A stretch of DNA of 43,775 nt, taken from contig JAKSTR010000016.1 of the NCBI GenBank assembly GCA_024402495.1, forward strand, positions 1 to 43,775, written 5' to 3'. The notes beneath the pieces are model-generated. The model worked only from the letters and a program-made list of their open reading frames with translations. It was not told the DNA's origin and made no database searches. The DNA comes from Treponemataceae bacterium. GTDB taxonomy: Bacteria; Spirochaetota; Spirochaetia; Treponematales; Treponemataceae. A program made the position numbers and the translations under genes. This document shows, piece after piece, positions 33,759 to 40,542 of the stretch (positions within the stretch are counted from its first letter, which is position 1; each line of letters starts with the position of its first letter).

Positions 33759-35117
33759 ATGAGCAAGAAAACAATCGACATGACAGAGGGAAATCCCCTT
33801 AAGCTTATTACAGCCTTTACAATTCCCATGATTTTGGGAAACGTTTTTCAGCAGCTTTACACCATGGTAGACACAATGGTTGTAGGGAAGTTTGTAAGCA
33901 AGGACGCTTTGGCGGCAGTTGGCGCTACCGGCGCAATTCTGTTTTTAATGATTTCAATTATTATTGGCTTTACGGTAGGAACTGCAATTGTTACCGCACA
34001 GAAAGCTGGCGCAAAAGATGCAGAAGGGATTCGCGCCATTTTTGCCACAGGATTTTTCATCGTTATTATCGAATCGGTTGCGCTGGTTATAATAGGAAAC
34101 ATCGGCATCCGCCCTGCCCTGCGCCTTTTGCGTACACCGGAAGAAATTATCGCCCATGCCGACCTTTATTTAAGAATAAACTTTTGCAGCTGCGTTGCAC
34201 CTATTCTGTATAACATTGTTTCGCAGTTCATGCGTTCACTTGGAGACAGCAAAACGCCGCTTTACGCACTTATTATTTCTTCTGTTACAAACATTATTCT
34301 TGATTTGGTATTTGTAATTTTCTTCGGCATGGGTGTTGCAGGCGTTGCCATTGCTACGGCAATTGCGCAGGCAATTTCGGCGCTTTACTGCCTTGCGGTT
34401 ACTTTCCGGCATTTTCCGGAATATATTCCGGGCAAAGGTGAATGGAAAATGAGCCACCCGATTGTTAAAACGATTTTAAAGTTTGGCATACCGATGTCGC
34501 TGCAGAATATGCTTGTGTCTTTTGGAATGATGTTCGTTCAGTCTATAATAAACGGCTTTGGTACGAATGTTGTAGCAGGCTTTACTGCCGGAAACAAACT
34601 TGACCAGATTGGCATTCAGTTTATGAATTCGGTTGGCACTGCCGCTTCTACATATACCGGTCAGAACTTTGGCGCAAAAAAGGTCAGGCGGCTTTTTGAA
34701 GGTCTTAAAGCTTCAATGATTTTCAATTTTATCATGACTGCCGTTCTTTCGCTTACGCTTGTGCTGTTTGGCAAGTACATTGTCCTGCTTTTTGTAAAAT
34801 CAACCGAAACCGAAGTTATTTCCGTTGCGGCAAATTACCTGAAAATTGTGTGTTCTTTTTACCTGCTGTGCGGTATAAGCAATATTTTGCAGAACTACCT
34901 TAGAGGCATAAACTATGTGGCAGTGCCAACGGCATCCAGCATAATTGAACTTGTTGTGAAAATTGCCGTTGCTTTTGGTTTTTCCTATATGTTTGGATAT
35001 AACGGCATTTGGTGGGCTTGGCCTGTTGCATGGTTTGTTACCGATGTTTTCCTGTTCGGATATCTGTTTTTTAAGGCAAACCCGGCAGTGAAAAAAATGT
35101 TTTCAGCCCAGCAGTAA
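33759..35117 (+). CDS. MATE family multidrug/metabolite efflux transporter
   Basis: 452 residues with twelve transmembrane helices and the typical opening (NPLKLITAFTIPMILGNVFQQLYTMVDTMVVGKFV, here split: P-M-I-L-G-N then D-T-M-V-V-G). The second half repeats the pattern (SLQNMLVSFGMMFVQSIINGFG). MATE proteins export cationic drugs or metabolites in exchange for Na+ or H+; the substrate is unknown. The ATG has AGGA about 10 nt upstream, a weak site. It is a single gene; a 12-bp hairpin (35156-35190) follows the stop. Confidence 0.9.
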   Translation: MSKKTIDMTEGNPLKLITAFTIPMILGNVFQQLYTMVDTMVVGKFVSKDALAAVGATGAILFLMISIIIGFTVGTAIVTAQKAGAKDAEGIRAIFATGFFIVIIESVALVIIGNIGIRPALRLLRTPEEIIAHADLYLRINFCSCVAPILYNIVSQFMRSLGDSKTPLYALIISSVTNIILDLVFVIFFGMGVAGVAIATAIAQAISALYCLAVTFRHFPEYIPGKGEWKMSHPIVKTILKFGIPMSLQNMLVSFGMMFVQSIINGFGTNVVAGFTAGNKLDQIGIQFMNSVGTAASTYTGQNFGAKKVRRLFEGLKASMIFNFIMTAVLSLTLVLFGKYIVLLFVKSTETEVISVAANYLKIVCSFYLLCGISNILQNYLRGINYVAVPTASSIIELVVKIAVAFGFSYMFGYNGIWWAWPVAWFVTDVFLFGYLFFKANPAVKKMFSAQQ

Positions 35118-35155
35118 AAAATACTGAAAAAACAGAAATAAATAGTGAAAAAATT

Positions 35156-35190
35156 GTCCCCGAAACAGGTTTTAAGCTTGTTTCGGGGAC
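35156..35190 (+). terminator. hairpin after MATE gene
   Basis: GTCCCCGAAACA/TGTTTCGGGGAC (35156-35167 with 35179-35190), 11-nt loop, no U tract. Either a weak terminator or a repeat-like palindrome. Confidence 0.5.
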
Positions 35191-35211
35191 AGAAAATACG
35201 AGAGAACAGAA

Positions 35212-35234
35212 AATCAACAACCTCGCCGCAAGCA
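35212..35234 (+). repeat. dispersed 23-bp repeat, copy 2
   Basis: Almost identical to 24902-24924 (22 of 23). It lies 65 nt from the stop of the GH43 gene. Confidence 0.6.
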
Positions 35235-35298
35235 GCAAGGTATGTTGTTCTTAATAAGTGGTTGCAGTCGGGGTAACAAAACCTCCGCACGAATAAAA

Positions 35299-36762
35299 TT
35301 ATTTCAGTTCAAAGCTCATAAAGTCTACGGCACCTTCGCCAGTGTAAGTAAAATACAAAGGCTTTTTACCAGAATCCACAGAAAGCGCGGCACCAAAATC
35401 CTTCCAGTCGCTGCCAGCATCTACAGGAATTTCTGCCACAATTTTACTGTCAGATTCCCGCCCGTCACGAACTACAAACTTTCCTTTTCCAAAAGCATCA
35501 GCTTTTGGGCAAACTTTACCAGCCCGTCCTGCATCACTAGTTCCGCGTACCTTTACGCTAATCCAGTTTGCCTTTTCAAAATTAAAATAGCGGTAACCGG
35601 CAGTAGCGCCATCGCGCATATTATTGATGTACTGATTTGGATTTTCCTCTCTGTCATCCCCTTCCTGTGTAAAAGCTGGATGTTCCTGATTCTGCTGGTC
35701 TTCCAGACTTTCCGTTGTTCCGTTTTTACTGTAAAGATGGCAGGCAATCCGGGCTTCATAAACGCCTTCATCCTTCAAAGGCGCGCCGTTCAAACCGCAG
35801 GAAGTAACTTCTGCCTGATAGAATTTTTCGCCGTCAAATTTAATTTCTTCTGCACAAGCCTGACGACTGAAAAAATGGCGGTTGGTCTGGCGGTGATAAA
35901 AAACATACCACTTGCCGTTTACAAAAGCCACGCTGCCGTGAGTATTTCCGCGGTAATTAAGCGCCTCTTTATTTCCGTTAGCCCCAATATCAGAATTGCT
36001 TACAAGAACTCCACCAAAACGGTAATCTCCCAGCGGAGTATCCGCTACAGCCCAGCAAAGTTCATGCATCCATGTGGAACTGTAAATAAAATAATATTTG
36101 CCGTTGATTTTGCGTACTGAACTTGCTTCAAAAAACGGATGTTCCGCATATTCCGTTCCCGGTGCGGCAGTAATAATAGGAAGATTTTCTACAGGCGCCG
36201 ATTTAATAGTCAGCATATCACGTTCCAGTTCCATTTTCTGGCTGTTTTTGTCTTTATTTGGCATATCAGCATAGCGCGGGCTGTTTCCAGAATAAAGATA
36301 AATGCGTTCATCATCGTCGATAAAAATTCCCGGGTCAAACTGGCGGGTATCATTTTCTGTTCCCAAAACACGCCCGTCCTGCCAGCGGACAAAGCCTAAA
36401 AACTGATATTCCCCGGCAGGTTCGTCACAAACTGCAACACCAATTTCCTTCAAAAAATCAAGACAATAATAAAGGTAGAATTTTCCATCCAAACCCTGAC
36501 AAACATCCGGCGCCCACAAAGCATGGCTTCCGTCCGCATTGCGCGGATCCTGAGTTTTCTTAAAAATTACACCTTCGTATCGCCAGTCAGACAAATCAGT
36601 TTCCGGCGCAGACCAGCAGACATAATCATTCTGGCAGTAAACGTCTCCATTAAATTTGTCGTGGCTTCCGTAAATGTAAAGCCTGCCATTAAAAACACGA
36701 GGTTCACCATCCGGAATATACTCGTAACTTGGAAGATAAGGATTAAAAACCTGCTTTTTCAT
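35299..36762 (-). CDS. GH43 glycosidase with CBM6-like domain
   Basis: 487 residues. The N-terminal about 310 residues are a five-bladed GH43 catalytic domain: general base D18 in EYIPDGEP, WAPD at 83-86, D143 in FDPGIFIDDD, and general acid E212 in HPFFEASSV. The C-terminal about 130 residues are a beta-sandwich like CBM6 (YRYFNFEKANWISVKVRG). GH43 enzymes remove arabinose or xylose from plant polysaccharides or their oligomers. No signal peptide is present, so it probably acts on imported oligosaccharides in the cytoplasm. ATG has GGGG 5 nt upstream. It follows the mutarotase gene after 12 nt in one operon, which fits sugar use. Confidence 0.9.
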   Translation of the reverse strand: MKKQVFNPYLPSYEYIPDGEPRVFNGRLYIYGSHDKFNGDVYCQNDYVCWSAPETDLSDWRYEGVIFKKTQDPRNADGSHALWAPDVCQGLDGKFYLYYCLDFLKEIGVAVCDEPAGEYQFLGFVRWQDGRVLGTENDTRQFDPGIFIDDDERIYLYSGNSPRYADMPNKDKNSQKMELERDMLTIKSAPVENLPIITAAPGTEYAEHPFFEASSVRKINGKYYFIYSSTWMHELCWAVADTPLGDYRFGGVLVSNSDIGANGNKEALNYRGNTHGSVAFVNGKWYVFYHRQTNRHFFSRQACAEEIKFDGEKFYQAEVTSCGLNGAPLKDEGVYEARIACHLYSKNGTTESLEDQQNQEHPAFTQEGDDREENPNQYINNMRDGATAGYRYFNFEKANWISVKVRGTSDAGRAGKVCPKADAFGKGKFVVRDGRESDSKIVAEIPVDAGSDWKDFGAALSVDSGKKPLYFTYTGEGAVDFMSFELK

Positions 36763-36774
36763 CTTTTCCCCTAT

Positions 36775-37689
36775 CTATTTTTTATATCTTATATCCTGCT
36801 GGCAAACAAAAGTTTCTCCAGGTTGAATTTCATTTAAGCCAATTTTATTTTCCCAAATGTGATCTGTATTTTCAGTATCTGGTAAACCGTGCCATGGTTC
36901 AATACACACAAACTGAGGTGTGCCATTTACATTTTGCCAGATCATACAGTACGGAAAGCCGTCGGAAGAAATTGTGAGTAATGAATTATCCTTTTTGTTG
37001 CGAAGGCCAACCCATTTTGAAGTAAAATTCCCAAACAAATGTCCGTTTCCAAATCCTGCATCTGTTAACGGAACAAATCCTTTTTCTTTTTCACCATATG
37101 GGAAAGTTACCGGAGTTTTACCATCATCCTGGGTAACAATAAATGCATCCGGCGTGCATTTTACTCCAGTTAATGCTTCATGATTTTCAAATTCAACTGC
37201 ATAATCAGAAATTTGTGTTCCGGGAGCATCGGTATTTCGGGGACAGGCAAAAGCGGCATGAGTTCCAATACCAAATTTAAATGGCTTAGTATCAGTATTT
37301 TTTACAGTCATCTTCCAGTTCAAACCATCATCCGTAACTTCATATTCTGTAACCAGCGAAAATTTATAAGGATAGCGGTAAGTTGTTTCTTCAGATTCTG
37401 TAAGTTCAAATGCTACTTTAGCAGGTTCCTGCAAAATCACTTTTGTATCAAGATTGCGGGCAAAACCATGATTTTTTGTATATTCGCATTTTTTGCCTTC
37501 AATCATGAAATAGCCGCCAAGACACCGGGCTACAAACGGAAACAAAAGAGGCGCATGATTTCCCCAAACTGCCTTGTCGCCATTCCAGATTAATTCTGTT
37601 CCATCATCTTTTTTTATTAAATGCTGGATTTCAGCTCCAAAAGAACTGATTTCTGCCTTAAATTTTTGATTTTCAATTATTACGTTCAT
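36775..37689 (-). CDS. aldose 1-epimerase (mutarotase) family
   Basis: 304 residues, a galactose-mutarotase-like beta-sandwich. KNHGFARN has the catalytic His, FGIGTHAAFACP has the second His, and CIEPWHGLPD carries the catalytic Glu region. The family interconverts alpha and beta sugar anomers, or related hexose-6-phosphates, in the cytoplasm. The start is set at ATG 37689 because GGAG lies 5 nt upstream; an ATG farther up (37728) adds 13 residues with no support. Its operon partner, the GH43 gene, starts 12 nt later. Confidence 0.9.
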   Translation of the reverse strand: MNVIIENQKFKAEISSFGAEIQHLIKKDDGTELIWNGDKAVWGNHAPLLFPFVARCLGGYFMIEGKKCEYTKNHGFARNLDTKVILQEPAKVAFELTESEETTYRYPYKFSLVTEYEVTDDGLNWKMTVKNTDTKPFKFGIGTHAAFACPRNTDAPGTQISDYAVEFENHEALTGVKCTPDAFIVTQDDGKTPVTFPYGEKEKGFVPLTDAGFGNGHLFGNFTSKWVGLRNKKDNSLLTISSDGFPYCMIWQNVNGTPQFVCIEPWHGLPDTENTDHIWENKIGLNEIQPGETFVCQQDIRYKK

Positions 37690-37926
37690 TTTTTCTCCAT
37701 GAATATAATCATTATAACTTAGTTTCATTGATTTATGGAAAATAATTGCAATTTAATTCAAATGTTCAAGGTTTTAAGAATACGAAAACGTCTAATCAGC
37801 ACAGAAATTTCTTCCCAAGCTGATATTTTTGCCTTGTAAAAGCTGAACGCCCGGCAAAACCGCAAACATTTCAGCCTGAAAACTGAAAAATGGTTTATAA
37901 TTCTTGTTGGAATATGGAGACATTAA

Positions 37927-38529
37927 ATGATTTACGATATTACACAACCACTTTTTGAATGTGAAGTTTTTCCCGGCGACCCTAAACCTGAAAAGAAAAT
38001 AATGATGAGGCTGGAAAAAGGCGACGTTTGCAACCTTACGGCTTTTTCAATGTGCGCCCACAACGGAACTCATGTTGACGCGCCTTTTCATTTTATAAAT
38101 GACGGCAAGGGAATTGACAAAGTTGCACTGGAAAAGTTTATTGGTCCGGCTTACGTAAAAGAACACAAGGGCGATGTAAGTGCCAGCGACGCAAAAGAGA
38201 TTTTGAAGAAGGCAAAAGCCGCATATAACGGCGCAGAAAAAAAGATTTTGATAAAAGGCGCGGCGGTGGTTACGCTGGAAGCGGCGAAAGTTTTTGCCGA
38301 AGCCGGCGCAGATTTAATCGGCAATGAATCGCAAACTGTAGGCCCGGAAAATGCGCCAAAAGCCGTTCACCTTGTTCTGCTTGGTGCAGAAGTTGTCCTG
38401 CTGGAAGGAATAAGGCTTGATGCCGTGCCGGAAGGCGCCTATCTTTTGAACTGCGCGCCGTTAAACCTTACGGATACGGACGGTGCGCCTTGCCGTGCGG
38501 TGCTGATGGACTGCTTAATTAATGGTTAA
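37927..38529 (+). CDS. cyclase-family hydrolase (kynurenine formamidase-like)
   Basis: 200 residues. The HNGTHVDAPFHF motif (residues 45-56) is the HxGTHxDxPxHF metal-binding signature of the cyclase/arylformamidase family, and the C-terminal GA-E-V-V-L-L-E-G-I-R-L pattern fits. Members hydrolyse N-formylkynurenine or amides and lactones using a divalent metal; the substrate is not predictable here. ATG has GGAG 7 nt upstream. A TATAAT lies at 37896-37901 but no clear -35 box. Confidence 0.88.
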   Translation: MIYDITQPLFECEVFPGDPKPEKKIMMRLEKGDVCNLTAFSMCAHNGTHVDAPFHFINDGKGIDKVALEKFIGPAYVKEHKGDVSASDAKEILKKAKAAYNGAEKKILIKGAAVVTLEAAKVFAEAGADLIGNESQTVGPENAPKAVHLVLLGAEVVLLEGIRLDAVPEGAYLLNCAPLNLTDTDGAPCRAVLMDCLING

Positions 38530-38631
38530 AATTCAAAATGCGCTGATTATTTAAGCCTGCACTATTGATTAAAACCTTTATTTTATATAAACTTATGTAA
38601 ATTACATTTATTTGAAAGAATCACCGGAAAG

Positions 38632-38641
38632 AAGGAGGTGA
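38632..38641 (+). promoter_or_regulatory. perfect ribosome-binding site of rpsU
   Basis: AAGGAGGTGA matches the 16S anti-Shine-Dalgarno over ten bases, 6 nt before the ATG. It is the strongest such site in the window. Confidence 0.9.
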
Positions 38642-38647
38642 CAATAT

Positions 38648-38854
38648 ATGGCAACAATCCAGGTTGACGATTCAGAAAACCTTGAAAAAGCAATCAAACG
38701 TTTTAAACGTATGGTTGAAAAAGAAGGTATCATTCGCGAATACAAAAAACGTGAATATTTCGAAAAACCTTCTACAATTCTTCACCAGAAGAAAACAACT
38801 TTGGAACGTAAACTTTTGAACAAAAAACGTAAGTCTGAAAAAAAAGACTACTAA
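38648..38854 (+). CDS. rpsU: 30S ribosomal protein S21
   Basis: 68 residues, typical of bS21: an acidic start, then a very basic helical protein ([21 protein letters not shown], cut at 21 in the family core: I[13 protein letters not shown]) and a Lys-rich tail. bS21 binds next to the 16S 3' end and helps mRNA recognition. The strong Shine-Dalgarno site may allow autoregulation, as proposed for some other phyla; here that is inference. Terminator at 38870-38908. Confidence 0.95.
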   Translation: MATIQVDDSENLEKAIKRFKRMVEKEGIIREYKKREYFEKPSTILHQKKTTLERKLLNKKRKSEKKDY

Positions 38855-38869
38855 GTTCTGTTAGTTCTA

Positions 38870-38908
38870 TAAAAAATCCTTTCAGTTAGCTGAAAGGATT
38901 TTTTTTGC
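38870..38908 (+). terminator. rpsU terminator
   Basis: ATCCTTTCAG-TTAG-CTGAAAGGAT (38876-38899) followed by nine T. Confidence 0.95.
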
Positions 38909-39019
38909 CTATTTTGAAATGCAGCGTTCTTTTCTTGCAAAAAGAATAATGCAGAAACACCGCAACGCAGAACATCAGGAAGTTTTGAGAACAATAATAA
39001 AAGAGAGTGCTGTAATGAA

Positions 39020-39181
39020 CCTCTAAATATTGTTGAATAAACTTTAATCCACTAAATCGCGAACCTGTTTACCCTTCCAAACAAAAGGACGCTGGATTTC
39101 TGGAATCGCGATTTCGTTAGATTTAATGAAGTTTAAAATTTATTCGACTGTGTAGTCGTGAACGCTGTATTTTTCGGACAT
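39020..39181 (-). pseudogene. remnant of a DUF262 (GmrSD-like) gene start
   Basis: From ATG 39181 the frame reads MSEKYSVHDYTVE, TAA (39142-39140), then [21 protein letters not shown] and [13 protein letters not shown] (39046-39044), then SLFNNI and TAG. The N-E-I-x-I-P-E-I-Q-R-x-F-V-W...V-x-D-L-x-D-S-L pattern is the typical N-terminus of DUF262/GmrS-type nucleases found in defence islands. Two in-frame stops and loss of everything after about 50 codons make it a decayed fragment. AAGG lies 9 nt before the ATG. From 38909 to 39019 I see only a plus-strand 35-codon frame (38919-39026) with no ribosome-binding site. Confidence 0.8.
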
Positions 39182-39217
39182 GGTTAACAACCTTACATAT
39201 TTAACTTAACGAATCGC

Positions 39218-39841
39218 TTATAACGGTAATGAATTGTTATTATAATTAGCAATAAAATATGTGTAATATTTTATAAATTCATCATTTATTTTATTTTTTA
39301 TTATTTCAAGTTTCTTGTATAAAACATCATTAGAATTAAGAGATCTCATTTTTAATTCAATATTTTCTCTACAGTCAAGTAATTGTTCACATATCCAAGC
39401 TAAATTGTGAATAGGTCTATATAATCTTAATTCCCTAATCATATTAGCTGCTTTTGCATCTTTTGAAGATATCGTTCCAGAACTGTCTCTAAAAAAATGT
39501 AAGCTAAAGTCTTCTATTGATGGATTATAAAATAATTGATTATCTAAAGGGGAAGAATAAATATCTCCCTCAAATTTATTACTTTTTGCAATATTACATT
39601 TCTTACATGAGTAAACTAAATTATCATATAGAGTTAATAATTCAGGTCTGTTATTTTCGAAACTTTTTTTTGGGATATAATGATCAATTTCAAAATACGT
39701 AGTTATTTGATTATCTTTCAAATTACAATAGGCACATCTACATTTAAAATCGTTCTGTAAATAACTTTTATAATCTTGGTAGTTATTAAATTTTTTGGAA
39801 CAAGTTCTAACAATTTGGAAATTACGAAAAGGATATATCAT
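39218..39841 (-). CDS. HNH endonuclease
   Basis: 207 residues. A treble-clef HNH domain lies at about 34-85: zinc ligands CAYC (C36, C39) and CKKC (C79, C82), the catalytic EIDHYIPKK (D53, H54), and N74 in LYDNLVYSC. The C-terminal 110 residues are helical and unrecognised. HNH domains cut DNA or RNA with one metal ion; as the last gene of an AT-rich cassette with a methylase and a kinase-like regulator it is the probable effector. The start is ATG 39841 with GGGGAG 5 nt upstream; the GTG at 39847 is too close to that site. It begins 2 nt after the stop of the receiver-like gene. No terminator seen. Confidence 0.88.
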   Translation of the reverse strand: MIYPFRNFQIVRTCSKKFNNYQDYKSYLQNDFKCRCAYCNLKDNQITTYFEIDHYIPKKSFENNRPELLTLYDNLVYSCKKCNIAKSNKFEGDIYSSPLDNQLFYNPSIEDFSLHFFRDSSGTISSKDAKAANMIRELRLYRPIHNLAWICEQLLDCRENIELKMRSLNSNDVLYKKLEIIKNKINDEFIKYYTYFIANYNNNSLPL

Positions 39842-39843
39842 AT

Positions 39844-40533
39844 TCACTCCCCGATTAATTTATTGGCTTCATTAATTAACAACATAATGTTTTCAATTTT
39901 TTCTTTAGTAAAACTTAAATCTGCTTGTGTAATTTCTAATGGAACATATTTTGACAATTTTCTCTCTATTTCAATAATTTTTGAGGTTGTTTCTATTTTT
40001 CTTTCTGAAACTTCTGTATTTGTTTGCATATCTAAATATTCTAATTCTTTCTGACAATCTTTTAATTGAACATTTAAATTGTCACGGGTATTAGTATACT
40101 TAATCATAGAATTAATAATATTAGAGACTTTCTCTTTAGAATAATCTTCTTTTATTTTTAAGAATAAAGCTTTTGTATAAACTTTATCAGAGTCTACAAA
40201 ATCGGGTTTTTTGCTATCTTCAGGTAAGTTAGTTAAAACGATAATAGGAAAATCTGATAAAACATTCTTTATTTTATCATATAATGCCACTCCTTCAATG
40301 TTATGTGATTTGTTAACAATTTTGTTATCTATTATTAAGGATTGAATATTATTTAATAAAATATCAGTCAGTATTTCATCAAATAATATTTGAAAAGATG
40401 AGCCTTGAATTTTCTCAATATCATAAGTTTTGAACTCAATATCTACTTCTTTGCTATTATTTTTTTTTATGACCGCTCGTATATCACTAAGTTGGTTTTG
40501 ATCATCATCAACAAGTCCTATAGTATACTTCAT
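39844..40533 (-). CDS. receiver-like protein with coiled-coil tail
   Basis: 229 residues. Residues 1-130 have the features of a response-regulator receiver domain: acidic pocket VDDDQ (D9-D11), phosphoacceptor D69 in SLIIDNKI, the Thr switch T101 in IVLTNLPED, and Lys in VYTKALF (K121). The spacing is stretched by an insertion between the acidic pocket and D69. Residues 145-225 form a coiled coil with many Glu and Lys; there is no DNA-binding output domain. The partner is likely the kinase-like protein 9 nt upstream, and its output probably acts on the HNH protein through protein contacts. ATG has AGGAG 6 nt upstream. AT-rich like its neighbours. Confidence 0.8.
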   Translation of the reverse strand: MKYTIGLVDDDQNQLSDIRAVIKKNNSKEVDIEFKTYDIEKIQGSSFQILFDEILTDILLNNIQSLIIDNKIVNKSHNIEGVALYDKIKNVLSDFPIIVLTNLPEDSKKPDFVDSDKVYTKALFLKIKEDYSKEKVSNIINSMIKYTNTRDNLNVQLKDCQKELEYLDMQTNTEVSERKIETTSKIIEIERKLSKYVPLEITQADLSFTKEKIENIMLLINEANKLIGE

Positions 40534-40542
40534 ATTGCACTC

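Noticed and set aside
35242-36120. A 292-codon plus-strand frame
   Set aside because: It lies antisense to the GH43 gene, which has full catalytic motifs and a ribosome-binding site; the antisense translation has no recognisable domain.
38919-39026. 35-codon plus-strand frame after rpsU
   Set aside because: No ribosome-binding site, starts just past a strong terminator, and overlaps the DUF262 remnant's end; no family recognised.
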